Below are positions 37,823 to 48,434 of a DNA stretch of 64,000 nt, piece after piece. A program made the position numbers and the translations under genes. This DNA is from Paenibacillus periandrae (GTDB taxonomy: Bacteria > Bacillota > Bacilli > Paenibacillales > NBRC-103111). Below the pieces are notes generated by a model that had not been told where the DNA came from, made no database searches, and was given only the letters and a program-made list of their open reading frames with translations. Position 1 is the stretch's first letter, and every line of letters starts with the position of its first letter. The stretch spans positions 62,001 to 126,000 of the forward strand of contig NZ_JAJNMU010000006.1 of assembly GCF_022458865.1 (NCBI RefSeq). The letters run 5' to 3'.

Positions 37823-39289
37823 CTAGGATTTGATAAAAACGGTTTTAATCGATGTATAAAACTCTATCGCTGCGCGTCCCTGCTCACGAGAATGAGAGCT
37901 CGATTGCTTCATCCCGCCAAACGGGGCCTGCAGCTCAACTCCAGCGCTTTCCGCATTAATGCGCACAAGCCCTGCTTCCATCTCGTTGATAAAGGACAAC
38001 ATATGGTCAATCCGCGTAGTAAATATCGAGGCACTAAGTCCGTACTCCACATCATTGGCAAGCGCTAATGCTTCTTCTACGGAATCTACCTTCATCAGTG
38101 CAAGCACAGGTCCAAAAATTTCCTCTTGGGCTATCGTCATGTCCGTCGTTACATCTGAGAAAACCGTCGGTTGGACAAAATATCCATGCTCATAGCCATC
38201 TCCCTGCAGGCGATTTCCCCCAGCGACCAGCTTCCCGCCTTCTGACTTGGCTTTCTCTATGTAAGAAAGCACTTTATTCAGTTGATTCTCGTTCGCACAA
38301 GGTCCCATCCAGATGCCGTCCTTCATACCATCGCCAACCGTAATTTGCTGTACCTTTTGCAGCAGCTTGTCTTGAAAGGCCTCGTACACCTCGCTCTGAA
38401 CAATAACCCGGCTCGTTGCTGTACATTTCTGTCCTGTGGAGCGCAGGCCCCCGCTGATGGTGGCTTCCACGGCAAGATCCAGATTGGCATCGGCTGTGAC
38501 GATCACCGGATTTTTGCCGCCCATTTCCAGCTGGTACTTGGCGCCGCGAGCCAGGGCCCACTGTCCGATCCGTTTGCCAACCGCTCCTGAACCGGTAAAC
38601 GTAATGCCATGAACATCAGGGTGCTCAACCAAGCCTTGACCGATGACAGGACCCGAGCCGTTGATCAAATTCACAACTCCTGCTGGAAAACCGGCTGCTG
38701 CAAAACACTCTATCACCTTGGCGCCTGTAATTCCCGTTTCAGCCGCAGGTTTGATGACTACGGTATTGCCGTAGATCAAGGCCGGAGCCATTTTCCAGAT
38801 CGGAATCGCAACCGGAAAATTCCACGGCGTGATCACACCTACTACGCCGAGCGGGACCCGCGTGGTCAGCATCAGCGCTTCACTATCTGTCGAAGGGATC
38901 ACATCTCCGATTGAACGCATGCCTTCTCCCGCATAATAGCGTAATATGGCAACCCCCCGCATGGTTTCACCCTTGGCCTCTGGAAACGTTTTGCCCATTT
39001 CCCTGGTCATCGTTTCGGCAATTTCATCTACTCTGCTTTCCAGAATAGCGGCTGCCTTGAACAGGTAATCACCACGTGCGCTGCCTGACAGCTTTTTCCA
39101 CGCTCGGGATGCCTGCTTGGCACTCGACACCGCCAGGTTTAAATCGTCCAGAGAGGACATAGCGATCGTCCCCAGCTTGTCGCTAATGTTGGCTGGATTG
39201 CTGCGAACCTCCACTTCACCTGTGGATGCCGGTATCCATTGTCCATTGATATAGTTTAAATAAGTCGGAATTTCAGTCGGGCTGCTCAT
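37823..39289 (-). CDS. Alpha-ketoglutarate semialdehyde dehydrogenase
   Basis: 488 residues, ATG 39289 behind AAGGAG. Aldehyde dehydrogenase fold: [20 protein letters not shown], cofactor loop [12 protein letters not shown], catalytic Glu in LEMGGKNP and Cys in [12 protein letters not shown]. By context it oxidises 2,5-dioxopentanoate formed by KdgD to 2-oxoglutarate using NAD(P). Resembles B. subtilis YcbD (GucD). Confidence 0.93.
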   Translation of the reverse strand: MSSPTEIPTYLNYINGQWIPASTGEVEVRSNPANISDKLGTIAMSSLDDLNLAVSSAKQASRAWKKLSGSARGDYLFKAAAILESRVDEIAETMTREMGKTFPEAKGETMRGVAILRYYAGEGMRSIGDVIPSTDSEALMLTTRVPLGVVGVITPWNFPVAIPIWKMAPALIYGNTVVIKPAAETGITGAKVIECFAAAGFPAGVVNLINGSGPVIGQGLVEHPDVHGITFTGSGAVGKRIGQWALARGAKYQLEMGGKNPVIVTADANLDLAVEATISGGLRSTGQKCTATSRVIVQSEVYEAFQDKLLQKVQQITVGDGMKDGIWMGPCANENQLNKVLSYIEKAKSEGGKLVAGGNRLQGDGYEHGYFVQPTVFSDVTTDMTIAQEEIFGPVLALMKVDSVEEALALANDVEYGLSASIFTTRIDHMLSFINEMEAGLVRINAESAGVELQAPFGGMKQSSSHSREQGRAAIEFYTSIKTVFIKS

Positions 39290-39342
39290 GGTCGGTCTCC
39301 TTGTCTTATCAAATTATGATGCTGTATAGGATGTGATTTCGT

Positions 39343-40266
39343 TTATGATTTTGCTGCCTTTGGAAATTTCTCGAAAGCAACCTGGATAATTTGGGCCAGC
39401 TTGTCGTAATGATCCTTTTCCACCTGAATGATCGGTGCACGAACAGCAGTGCCAACTGGATGACCGACGATTTCCATACCTGCTTTAATTAAAGCGACGG
39501 CATAACCTTTTCTTTGCTTGCGAATTTTGTTAATCGGCAGGATCACATGCTCATACAGCTCATGGAGCAGCTCATCATTATGGCTCAGCAAGGCATCGAA
39601 GAACAGCGCCGAAATGTGCGGAATATAATTGGAAATCGCAGAAGAATACGTTCTGAAGCCCAGATTCACATAAGCAGGCATTGTGACCTCAGCCATCGGC
39701 ATCCCATTGAGCCACTCCAGACGCTTACCGATGGTTTGTGTCATCTCAATATTCAAATCCATGTTGCCCAAGCCGTCCTTCAAACCGACAAGCTGAGGAG
39801 ATTCCAGCAACCGTTGAAGCGTTTCCAAAGAACATACACAGTTATCCCGCTGATACACGATCGCATTCAAGTCCGTACTTTGGATAATTGCATTCAAATA
39901 TTGGTACAGCCCCTCCTGCTCCGGCTCTATCAAATACGGTGGTAAAATCAGATATCCATCAACCCCAAGCTCGGCCGACAGCTCCGTTAATTCCAAAGCA
40001 TGGCTTATATTACCGCCAACTCCGGTATAGACAGGCACCTTGCCTTTGGCAGTAGCAACAGCCACTTCAACCATCGACTTGTAATCACGGTGAGATAGCG
40101 CATGAAACTCACCTGATCCGCATGCTATGAATATCGAAGACAAGCCCTCATTAATCAAAAATTGAATATTCGCCTCCAAAGCCTTCTCGTCCAGCTTGCC
40201 GTGTTGATTCATTGGTGCTACGGGAAATCCCAAAATTCCTGTTGGTGATTGTCTGACCTGGTTCAT
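39343..40266 (-). CDS. kdgD: 5-dehydro-4-deoxyglucarate dehydratase
   Basis: 307 residues from ATG 40266, eight bases after GGAG; earlier in-frame ATGs are too close to or lack a ribosome site. DapA-type TIM barrel: GILGFPVAPMNQHGKLDEKA, the substrate loop ACGSGEFHALS, catalytic Tyr in IVYQRDN and Schiff-base Lys in LVGLKDGLGN. It dehydrates and decarboxylates the gudD product to 2,5-dioxopentanoate. B. subtilis YcbC is the likely counterpart. Confidence 0.93.
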   Translation of the reverse strand: MNQVRQSPTGILGFPVAPMNQHGKLDEKALEANIQFLINEGLSSIFIACGSGEFHALSHRDYKSMVEVAVATAKGKVPVYTGVGGNISHALELTELSAELGVDGYLILPPYLIEPEQEGLYQYLNAIIQSTDLNAIVYQRDNCVCSLETLQRLLESPQLVGLKDGLGNMDLNIEMTQTIGKRLEWLNGMPMAEVTMPAYVNLGFRTYSSAISNYIPHISALFFDALLSHNDELLHELYEHVILPINKIRKQRKGYAVALIKAGMEIVGHPVGTAVRAPIIQVEKDHYDKLAQIIQVAFEKFPKAAKS

Positions 40267-40338
40267 GTTCATTTCTCCACCCTTCATGATTTCATTCATT
40301 ATTACGATTTCGGTTTCATAGATGCCATTCGCGTCGGC

Positions 40339-41037
40339 TTATCCCAGACTCTTCAACACTTTTGATCGGACATGGTTGAGATGGTGATACATGGCTGAAT
40401 GCGCTGCAAGCGGATTATGCTGCTGAAGCGCCTCAAATATCGCTTGGTGCTCCTGCATGGTCGCCCTATGATCACGATCCACCGTAGGAATTTGCTTCTC
40501 AATTTCATCAAACATATTCAACAGCGGGTCGATAATGCCTTCAAGAATCGGATTGTTGGCGCTGTAGGCAATCGTTCGGTGAAATTCCTTGTCCAGTCCC
40601 ACATAGCCTTGTTTGCTTAGAGCTGTAGCACGCAAAATCTCAGCCAATTGCTCCAGCTGGCTATCGGTAATTTTCTCCGCGGCCATCGTGACCAAGCCCA
40701 GCTCCAAGGACATTCTTGCTTCCATCACGGCAGGAATATCCCCCGCTGACAAAGCCAGCATAATCGAAAACGGCTTACTGCCAATCTTGTTGGAAAAAAA
40801 AGTGCCTTCTCGTGTCTTCCTCTGGATCATCCCCATCGTCTCCAATGAGCTTAACGCTTCGCGGAGAACCGGTCTGCTGACAAACAGCTTATCCGTAAGC
40901 TCGGCCTCCGTTGGCAGCTTATCTCCAGGATGAAGCTGTCCACTCGTCAGCAGCTCGATAATCTGATCAACCACCTGCTTGGACATCGTTTCCCGTTTGA
41001 TCGATTTCATCGTTACTTCCTTTGGACCGGTTCCCAT
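40339..41037 (-). CDS. FCD-type GntR regulator of glucarate operon
   Basis: 232 residues from ATG 41037 (AAGGGGGG upstream); ATG 41010 with AAAGGAAG is an equally good start and would give 223. N-terminal GntR winged helix (LHPGDKLPTEAELTDKLFVS, then RPVLREALSSLETMGMIQRK) and a C-terminal helical FCD domain with the metal/ligand residues of LDKEFHRTIAYSANN and HHLNHV. It opens the operon with kdgD 72 bases downstream and likely represses it until a sugar acid binds. Confidence 0.85.
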   Translation of the reverse strand: MGTGPKEVTMKSIKRETMSKQVVDQIIELLTSGQLHPGDKLPTEAELTDKLFVSRPVLREALSSLETMGMIQRKTREGTFFSNKIGSKPFSIMLALSAGDIPAVMEARMSLELGLVTMAAEKITDSQLEQLAEILRATALSKQGYVGLDKEFHRTIAYSANNPILEGIIDPLLNMFDEIEKQIPTVDRDHRATMQEHQAIFEALQQHNPLAAHSAMYHHLNHVRSKVLKSLG

Positions 41038-41081
41038 CCCTATCCCCCCTTGCATGATGCATGTAAGATTCATTAGTCATA

Positions 41082-41092
41082 TTGTAAGACAA
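41082..41092. promoter_or_regulatory. Candidate operator of FCD regulator
   Basis: TTGTAAGACAA fits the TTGTnnnACAA style dyad bound by FadR-type GntR proteins and lies 45 bases upstream of the regulator start. Confidence 0.5.
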
Positions 41093-41253
41093 ATTAAATT
41101 GCGCGTCAATTATTAAGTTATTACGTAGAGCAGCCTGTCTTAACAACCTGCTGTTCCGCATGAAAGTCAGCCCTATTATTCTATGAAATGTGTTACATTA
41201 TAGAAAAGCTCTGTACTTCAATTACACAATCCTAAATGCATGGAGTTGGATCA

Positions 41254-43575
41254 ATGATTACTATCATTCGTAGAGCATTGCATAGTCTACAGTTCCGCAG
41301 CCTGTTTATTAAACTCTTGCTTTCCTTGACAATACTGCTGCTGCTTATCATCTTTCTTGTTACTTCTTTTTTGCAATACCGGTTTCAGATTTCTATCACT
41401 GAGAATGAAATCGATAAATCCAGCTTCCAACGATTAGAAGAAACAAAGCTATTTATGGATGCTTTATTGCGAAATATCAATGCGATGACGCTTCAGTTAG
41501 CCAATACTACTGAGCTTTCCAATAAGCTCGAAGCCGAGGACCTTACTATCCTTTCACCAGCCATTAAGAAATTCGGCAATAATTTTCGCGAAAGCTTTAT
41601 CTCTTCCTATTCGGTAAATTCCGCTTTTATTTATATCAAGGGAGAGGGAATCGTACAAGTCCCGATTACAGGCGGGCAAGCCGTTCGGAAGTTTGATTTT
41701 GCACAAATTACACAAGAGATCAACCATATAGGCAAGGATGAAAAATGGATCGTGCAGACCTTACCTGATAACCATACACTGATTATTTTGATACGTCCGA
41801 TCCCCCTGTTGGGTAATGACATTAACGGAGCTATCATAGTCAGCTTTGACCCTGCCGAGTTGTTTAAAAGCCCCTTCGTCCAGAGAGATCAAGAACGAAT
41901 CTGGATTATTCTCCCGGACGGACAACACGCGTTTGAAACAAAAAACGGTACGATCGTACCATCTGATGTTTTTGGCCCAGCTCGCACGAAAGCGCTATCA
42001 AACATTACTTCGTTTCAAGGAAGGCTTGAAGATTCCGTATATGGCTTCAGGGTTAACCCTTCCTCTTTGTCCCATTGGAAATATGTTTATGCGATGCCTT
42101 TTCATACAGAATCCAGTAAGGTTTACAATCTGGTTGTCATCTCAGTCCTGCTTGCAACTCTCGGTTTGATGTACTATGTGTTTAGAAAGGCCAGACAAAT
42201 CCAAAGCTATATAGCTACTTTAACCATTATGGTTGGCCGTAATAAGAGCAATCGCCAAGAAAAGCAGCAGGACGAGTTTTTATATTTAATTTCCGAATTC
42301 AATACGATTATGGAGCAGGACACGATTTTACAGCAGCGGCTGGAGCAAAGCGAGATGATGCTGCGACAAAACTTTTTACAGCAATTGCTGATCGAACATA
42401 CAGTTTTCACTGAGGATCGATTGATGAAGCTGCAAGAGCTTGGAATTGAAGTGAGCAGCCATGGGATTTTCGTAATAGTTGTAAGGATTGACGACTATCT
42501 TGGATTCAAGGACAAATATAAGCCAGCTGATCAAAGTCTGTTAGGATATTTCATCTGCAAGCTGGCTGAGGAACAGCTTCACGGTAAATTTAATGTGCTG
42601 TTTACGCTTTTCAAAGGTCGGGATGTGGTGATTTTATGTAATTTAACGTCCGAAACCCCAATCTCGCTAGCCCGATCCAATGTATTGCATGTTGTGAATA
42701 CGATTTGTCAATATATCCATAGCTACCTGGAGCTGACCATAAGCGCTGGTATTGGCGATATCCATAGTGATCTGGGCTACATCTCTGAATCTTATAACCA
42801 GGCGCTTCAGGCGTTGGAATTTCGGATATTTAAGGGACATAAAGCTTTGATTCCCATCTGGCATGTTCAAAGCAATCAACCCTACATTATGCTCATGTAT
42901 AACGAACGCAAGGAAATAGAAACCTCACTTTCTGCTGCCATTAAGGAAGCTGATTTGAATAAGGTGAAATGGTGCCTGGATCAATTGAAGACGATGATCA
43001 AAAAGCTGGATGGCTGCCCTATGACCCTCATCCGCCATACCTTTCAGGAGCTTGTTATGGTGATGGTACATTATTCAGCGGATTCAAATATACCCACACC
43101 TGAGGTTCCGCAGGACCTTCATGACTCCTTGATGAAGCTGGAGACGTTGGATGAAATCATCGAATGGATGGAACAAACAGCGAACCGGATTATTTCTAGT
43201 GCCTCGCATGGTCCAACGATCAGAAATCGCACACCTGTTGAGCAAATTCTTGAATATATTCAAACTAATCATGATAAAGAAATCTCTTTAAACGGCATAG
43301 CCGAGCAACTGGGACTTGATCCCTCCTATCTGAGTCGATTATTCAAACAAGCTGTTGGGTTAAATTTCATGGAGTATTTGCTGTCCATGCGGGTCAAGCA
43401 CGCCAAGATGCTCCTGGTAACCACAGATCACAGTGTGACCGAAATTAGCCAAATGGTAGGTTATCATAATACAGCCAGCTTTATCCGCATTTTCAAAAAG
43501 CATGAAGGGGTTCCTCCTGGCCAATATCGCACAGAAAATACGAATAAAAAGCTGGATATCCAAGAAATATATTAA
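41254..43575 (+). CDS. Membrane-anchored AraC-family regulator
   Basis: 773 residues from ATG 41254 (GGAG eight bases upstream). Membrane helix at about 15-38, extracytoplasmic sensor (about 40-290), second helix at about 292-312, cytoplasmic linker with low-complexity Gln/Glu part (about 340-390), and a C-terminal AraC double helix-turn-helix (about 672-770; ISLNGIAEQLGLDPSYLSRL, then VTEISQMVGYHNTASFIRIF). A one-component design in which the sensor is joined directly to the DNA-binding domain, common in Paenibacillus beside sugar transporters. Likely controls the ABC transporter and sulfatase genes downstream. Confidence 0.88.
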   Translation: MITIIRRALHSLQFRSLFIKLLLSLTILLLLIIFLVTSFLQYRFQISITENEIDKSSFQRLEETKLFMDALLRNINAMTLQLANTTELSNKLEAEDLTILSPAIKKFGNNFRESFISSYSVNSAFIYIKGEGIVQVPITGGQAVRKFDFAQITQEINHIGKDEKWIVQTLPDNHTLIILIRPIPLLGNDINGAIIVSFDPAELFKSPFVQRDQERIWIILPDGQHAFETKNGTIVPSDVFGPARTKALSNITSFQGRLEDSVYGFRVNPSSLSHWKYVYAMPFHTESSKVYNLVVISVLLATLGLMYYVFRKARQIQSYIATLTIMVGRNKSNRQEKQQDEFLYLISEFNTIMEQDTILQQRLEQSEMMLRQNFLQQLLIEHTVFTEDRLMKLQELGIEVSSHGIFVIVVRIDDYLGFKDKYKPADQSLLGYFICKLAEEQLHGKFNVLFTLFKGRDVVILCNLTSETPISLARSNVLHVVNTICQYIHSYLELTISAGIGDIHSDLGYISESYNQALQALEFRIFKGHKALIPIWHVQSNQPYIMLMYNERKEIETSLSAAIKEADLNKVKWCLDQLKTMIKKLDGCPMTLIRHTFQELVMVMVHYSADSNIPTPEVPQDLHDSLMKLETLDEIIEWMEQTANRIISSASHGPTIRNRTPVEQILEYIQTNHDKEISLNGIAEQLGLDPSYLSRLFKQAVGLNFMEYLLSMRVKHAKMLLVTTDHSVTEISQMVGYHNTASFIRIFKKHEGVPPGQYRTENTNKKLDIQEIY

Positions 43576-43641
43576 AAAAGCTCAGACATAAATCGCATAT
43601 CATATCAGATTTGTACAATTGTTTACCTGTAAAGTCCATTA

Positions 43642-43670
43642 TTGACTTCATAACCTTAGGCTAGTATAGA
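43642..43670 (+). promoter_or_regulatory. Promoter before binding-protein gene
   Basis: TTGACT (43642-43647), 17 bases, TATAGA (43665-43670), about 100 bases before the lipoprotein start. Confidence 0.7.
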
Positions 43671-43771
43671 CTAGGCGAATGGGGTCAGAAATGGACTATT
43701 TTATTCGTGTCGTGCTTTTACTATATTGAATTTGTGAACAAGGAATTACCATATGAAGGGGGAGAAGCATC

Positions 43772-45058
43772 TTGAAGCGTTTAGCAGCAATGATAACAAG
43801 TCTGCTTGTCGTGATCGCACTATTATTATCAGCATGTTCGGGAGCAGTTGAACAATCAGGAACGGATAAGCCAGGAGGAGAAGAGAAAGCCGTAACTTTG
43901 AAATACTGGTACCCTGCCAGTGATGAATTGGTTATAGCAGAGGTCAAATCCATTATCGTGAAATTCGAAGCAGCGAATCCCAAGATTAAAATCGAATTGA
44001 CGACGATTCCTTTCAAAGATTATTTTCAAAAGCTATCTGTCGCTTATTCGGGTGGAATCGCTCCTGACGTGCACGGACTTGGCTTCGGGCAGCTGATCTC
44101 TACAGTGGAGCAGGACAAATATATGGACCTGAATAAATTTATTAAAGCGGAGCAATGGGCAGGCTCGGAGGATATGTTTCCAAGCATCCTGAAAGCAGGA
44201 GAATGGAAAGGCGGACAATACGGTATATTGATGCCGGAAATTCGCCCGTTAGTTTGGCGTAAGGATTTCTTCACGGAGTCAGGTCTTGACCCTAACAAAC
44301 CGCCAGCTACAATTGATGAGATTTTTGAGTTTGCCGAAAAAGCCAAGGTGATGAAAGATGGCAAAACAACACGTGCCGGCATCGACCTCCAAACCAGTAA
44401 CGGGGAACAATCCTATTTATCCCTTATGCTTTTACTTGGCCAGGATATTTATGATGACAAGAACAATCCAACATTCGATTCACCGGAATCCATTGCTCTT
44501 GTCGAAAAGATGGTGGCTCTTTATAAATCAGGAGCTATTATTCCAGCCAATCAACAAGCACTGGGCGGTACTCCGTTCCAGAATAGTCAGGCCGCTCTGG
44601 CATTTGCAAGCTCACCTTCCTTATCAACGCTTCAAAAAGCTGTAGGCGCTGATAAAATCGGCTGGGCGCTTCCACCCAAAGGCCCGACCGGCAAGCAAAC
44701 GGCGTTAATGCTGGGAACGTTTCTGACCATGTCCAAGAGCAGCAAGCATCCCGAGGAAAGCTGGAAGTTTATTAAATTCTGGTTTGATAAGAAGAATATA
44801 TATGACTTCACTCTTAAAACCGGTTTTGTTCCGCCGCTTAAATCATTGAAGGATGAATACGTGAAGGTAAGTCCGGAAAATGAAATTATTTTCAAAGTAA
44901 TGAATGACACGAAGGGTTATGCCCCTTCCGCGGATTGGGCGATTCACACCAAATATTTGCGGATTGCGCTTGAGGAAAGTTTTAACGGCATTAGACCCGT
45001 AGCAGAAGCGTTAAAGGATAATGCCAAAAAGACCAGAGACGAGATCAAAAACAAGTAA
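43772..45058 (+). CDS. Sugar ABC transporter substrate-binding lipoprotein
   Basis: 428 residues; TTG start 43772 behind AAGGGGGAG. Lipoprotein signal peptide with lipobox LSAC (Cys at about residue 22), followed by a family 1 solute-binding fold (LKYWYPASDELVIAEVKSII; FQNSQAALAFASSPSLSTLQ). Only distantly similar to the binding protein at 14827-16167. Delivers a substrate, possibly a sulfated sugar given the sulfatase, to the two permeases encoded next. Confidence 0.9.
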   Translation: MKRLAAMITSLLVVIALLLSACSGAVEQSGTDKPGGEEKAVTLKYWYPASDELVIAEVKSIIVKFEAANPKIKIELTTIPFKDYFQKLSVAYSGGIAPDVHGLGFGQLISTVEQDKYMDLNKFIKAEQWAGSEDMFPSILKAGEWKGGQYGILMPEIRPLVWRKDFFTESGLDPNKPPATIDEIFEFAEKAKVMKDGKTTRAGIDLQTSNGEQSYLSLMLLLGQDIYDDKNNPTFDSPESIALVEKMVALYKSGAIIPANQQALGGTPFQNSQAALAFASSPSLSTLQKAVGADKIGWALPPKGPTGKQTALMLGTFLTMSKSSKHPEESWKFIKFWFDKKNIYDFTLKTGFVPPLKSLKDEYVKVSPENEIIFKVMNDTKGYAPSADWAIHTKYLRIALEESFNGIRPVAEALKDNAKKTRDEIKNK

Positions 45059-45149
45059 AAGAACTCTCGCACTACACATGGTTTAATTACCGTCAGCCGC
45101 CCTCCGGGTGAATATCCGGAAGCGGTCGCCCGATGGAAAGGAGTTATAC

Positions 45150-46022
45150 ATGCAGACACGGTCCAGTCGCTATTTACCCTATTTGTTTATTTTCCCAAAT
45201 GTGTTCATTTATTTTATATTCGTTCTGATTCCAGTCATCTGGGTGCTGTATTTAAGCTTTACGAATTATACGCTTATGAATCCCGGAGAATGGATTGGAC
45301 TTAAAAATTACAGCCTTATTATACAAGATTCCATATTTTTGCGGGCTATACGCAACACGCTCTTTTTCTGGATCTGCACGGTCATCCCGACTATGGCGCT
45401 TGGCATGTTTATCGCTCAATTTTTGAATTTAAAAATCAGGTTCATCGCGGCTTTCAGAGCTTCCATTTACTTGCCTGGGGTAATTTCCTCCGTAGCCGTC
45501 GCCATGACTTGGTTGTGGCTTCTTGATCCAATGAAAGGACCTGTCAATGTTTTTCTGACGAGCATCGGTATGACAGGTGAAAATTGGCTTCAAGATCCGA
45601 AGACGGCTTTAGGCTCGATCATTATTATCGGTATATGGACAGGCATCGGTTATGCGATGATTATTTATTTGGCAGGACTTCAGGGGATACCTGAACATTT
45701 ATATGAAGCTGCCAAAATGGATGGCGCGAACACCGTGCAGCAGTTTATAGCAATTACACTACCTTTGCTTCGTCCTATTACCTTTTTTCTATTCATTACA
45801 TCAACGATTCGGTCCTTTCAAATATTTGATCTTGTCTATATCCTGACCAGCGGGGGACCAGCGAATTCTACAACAACGCTCGTTAATGAGATTGTAAAAA
45901 TGAGCTTTTCGGAATATCGCATGGGGTATGCATCCACAATGGCAATGGTTTTACTCATCATTACCTTGATTGTTACTTTGATTAACTACACATTTGGTTC
46001 CAGAGATAACGATATTGACTAA
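45150..46022 (+). CDS. Sugar ABC permease, MalF type
   Basis: 290 residues from ATG 45150 (AAAGGAG six bases upstream), preferred over an upstream in-frame start. Six hydrophobic segments and EAA loop LYEAAKMDGANTVQQFIAIT. Forms the channel with the next gene's product; the stop is 15 bases before that gene. Confidence 0.9.
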   Translation: MQTRSSRYLPYLFIFPNVFIYFIFVLIPVIWVLYLSFTNYTLMNPGEWIGLKNYSLIIQDSIFLRAIRNTLFFWICTVIPTMALGMFIAQFLNLKIRFIAAFRASIYLPGVISSVAVAMTWLWLLDPMKGPVNVFLTSIGMTGENWLQDPKTALGSIIIIGIWTGIGYAMIIYLAGLQGIPEHLYEAAKMDGANTVQQFIAITLPLLRPITFFLFITSTIRSFQIFDLVYILTSGGPANSTTTLVNEIVKMSFSEYRMGYASTMAMVLLIITLIVTLINYTFGSRDNDID

Positions 46023-46037
46023 AAAGGGGACAGCTGC

Positions 46038-46904
46038 ATGAAAAGCGGGGTACTTCCAAAGCTATCCGTATATTTCGTGCTCATATTATTTTCACTGCTT
46101 ATGATTATTCCCTTCCTGGTTATGCTCTTTACTTCCTTTAAGGGAGATAATGAGTTTAGTCTTGGAGCGAATACCCTTCTCCCGATGGAATGGCACCCTG
46201 AAAATTTTGTGCGTGCGATGGCGAAGACAAGTTGGGCCACCTATTTTAAAAATTCAATGATAGTTACACTTGTTGCCGTTGGAGGAAGCATGTTTTTTAA
46301 TTCACTGGCTGGTTACACATTTGCCCGTCTGCATTTTAAAGGTAGAGATTTCATTTTTATTATGCTGCTTATCGGTTTGATGGTCCCGCCTCAGGTGACG
46401 ATTATTCCACAATTTCTGATTATGAAATCGATGCCTTTATTTGGCGGCAATGACTTATTCGGCAGCGGTGGGAATGGTTGGATTAACTCTTACTTTGCTC
46501 TCATCATACCGGAGCTGTCGGGCTCCTTTGGGATTTTTCTGGCTCGTCAGTTTTATATGCAATTTCCGCGGGCGTTGGATGATGCGGCATATATCGATGG
46601 GGCCGGCTTTTTACGCAGCTTTCTATCGATCTATTTACCACAAAGCGGGCCGCTCATCGCTACCTTGGGTATATTCAAAACTGTTTCCGTATGGAACGAC
46701 TTTTTTCATCCATTAATTTATTCTACAAGTGAAAGTATGCGAACCGTACAATTGGGTCTGCAGGTATTCAATGGAGAGCACACGATTCAATATAATTTGC
46801 TTATGGCTGCAACCGTCGTTGTTTCCTTGCCTTTAGTCGTGATGTTCTTTATTTTCCAAAAGCAGTTTATTAAAAGTTTAATTTCCAGCAGTGTTAAGGG
46901 ATGA
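46038..46904 (+). CDS. Sugar ABC permease, MalG type
   Basis: 288 residues; AAGGGG eight bases before ATG. Six membrane segments with EAA-like loop LDDAAYIDGAGFLRSFLSIY and C-terminus LISSSVKG. Pairs with the preceding permease. As for the other importer in this window, no ATPase gene is attached. Confidence 0.9.
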   Translation: MKSGVLPKLSVYFVLILFSLLMIIPFLVMLFTSFKGDNEFSLGANTLLPMEWHPENFVRAMAKTSWATYFKNSMIVTLVAVGGSMFFNSLAGYTFARLHFKGRDFIFIMLLIGLMVPPQVTIIPQFLIMKSMPLFGGNDLFGSGGNGWINSYFALIIPELSGSFGIFLARQFYMQFPRALDDAAYIDGAGFLRSFLSIYLPQSGPLIATLGIFKTVSVWNDFFHPLIYSTSESMRTVQLGLQVFNGEHTIQYNLLMAATVVVSLPLVVMFFIFQKQFIKSLISSSVKG

Positions 46905-46932
46905 AGTTATAGGATTGAGAGGAGATCGATAT

Positions 46933-48396
46933 ATGAAAGCGATCATGGTTATGTTTGACAGCTTAAACCGGCATATGCTTCCGGCGTATGGTTGCGATTG
47001 GATTCATGCCCCCAATTTCAAAAGATTGGCACAGCAAACGGCTGTTTTTGACAACGCTTATGTCGGGAGTATGCCCTGCATGCCTGCAAGAAGAGAGCTC
47101 CAGACAGGGCGTTATAATTTCCTTCATCGTAGTTGGGGACCTCTGGAGCCTTATGACGATTCAGTGGCAGAGCTTCTTTGCAATAATGGCGTATATACCC
47201 ATCTGGTTACTGATCATCAGCATTATTGGGAGGATGGCGGTTGCACCTATCATAACCGCTATCATTCTTACGAGCTTATCCGTGGCCAGGAGGGTGATCC
47301 ATGGAAGGGTCAGGTTAAGGACCCCGAGCATCCCGACATGCTGGGTGGACATCGGGCTGGCAAGCTGATCCGTCAGGACTGGGTCAATCGCCAATACATC
47401 CGGGAAGAAGCCGAATATCCACAAGCCAAAACATTCGCAGCCGGTATGGAATTTATTCGTACCAACGCAGACCAGAACAACTGGTTTTTACAATTGGAGA
47501 CCTTTGATCCCCACGAGCCCTTTCGTGCACCCGAGAATTATAGAGCGTTGTATCCGCATGATTATGAAGGCAAGCATTTTGACTGGCCACCGTATAGTCG
47601 TGTGACTCAAACCCCGGAGGAAGTTGCACATCTTCGTTATGAATATGCGGCTCTGCTCAGCATGTGTGATGCTTATCTTGGGAAGGTATTAGATATGATG
47701 GACGAGTTAAATTTGTGGGAGGATACGCTGCTTATCGTCAATACGGACCACGGATTTTTACTTGGAGAGCATGATTGGTGGGCAAAGATGGTGCAGCCTT
47801 TTTATAATGAAGTGTCCCGTATGCCGCTATTTATTTGGGATCCGCGCAGCCGGATGCAGGGAGTCCGCAGAAGCAGCTTGGTACAAACCATTGATCTTGC
47901 ACCCACCCTGCTTGAATTTTTCGGTGCTGCTATTCCGGAAGGGATGCAGGGCAAGCCGCTCAAAGAGACAATTGCTTCCGATCAGTCTGTACGGGAGGCA
48001 GCTTTATTCGGTATACACGGGGGGCACGTAAATTGCACGGATGGGCGATATGTCTATATGCGGGCACCGGCAACAGCGACCAATGAGCCGCTATACAACT
48101 ATACGGTGATGCCAACCCATATGCGGACTATGTTCAGCTTGGAGGAACTCAGAGCAGCTACGCTGGCTGAACCCTTTGCCTTTACCAAGGGAGTCAAACC
48201 TCTGAAAACACAGGCAAATTCGCAGGTGCACTATCATTCATTTGGTACACTATTATTTGATCAGCGCTATGATCCACAGCAAAACCAACCATTGGAGGAT
48301 GCAGCGGTTGAACAGCTTATGATCGATCATATGATAAGGATGATGAAAGACAACGATGCACCCATTGAGCAGTTTCAGCGTCTTGGTTTGGTGTAA
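46933..48396 (+). CDS. Sulfatase, formylglycine (Cys) type
   Basis: 487 residues from ATG 46933 (GAGGAG eight bases upstream). Alkaline-phosphatase fold: metal Asp in VMFDSLNRHMLP, the maturation motif CMPARRELQTGR (C-x-P-A-R), His/Asp in TFDPHEPF and NTDHGFLLGEHDWWAK. The Cys must be converted to formylglycine by FGE or an anaerobic maturase, neither of which is in the window. No signal peptide, so it acts inside, probably removing sulfate from an imported sugar. Substitution of the usual Ser by Ala in CxPxR is known in many sulfatases. Confidence 0.9.
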   Translation: MKAIMVMFDSLNRHMLPAYGCDWIHAPNFKRLAQQTAVFDNAYVGSMPCMPARRELQTGRYNFLHRSWGPLEPYDDSVAELLCNNGVYTHLVTDHQHYWEDGGCTYHNRYHSYELIRGQEGDPWKGQVKDPEHPDMLGGHRAGKLIRQDWVNRQYIREEAEYPQAKTFAAGMEFIRTNADQNNWFLQLETFDPHEPFRAPENYRALYPHDYEGKHFDWPPYSRVTQTPEEVAHLRYEYAALLSMCDAYLGKVLDMMDELNLWEDTLLIVNTDHGFLLGEHDWWAKMVQPFYNEVSRMPLFIWDPRSRMQGVRRSSLVQTIDLAPTLLEFFGAAIPEGMQGKPLKETIASDQSVREAALFGIHGGHVNCTDGRYVYMRAPATATNEPLYNYTVMPTHMRTMFSLEELRAATLAEPFAFTKGVKPLKTQANSQVHYHSFGTLLFDQRYDPQQNQPLEDAAVEQLMIDHMIRMMKDNDAPIEQFQRLGLV

Positions 48397-48434
48397 TGCT
48401 TATGGTCAAATAATAATATGCTACGCTGTAAAAG

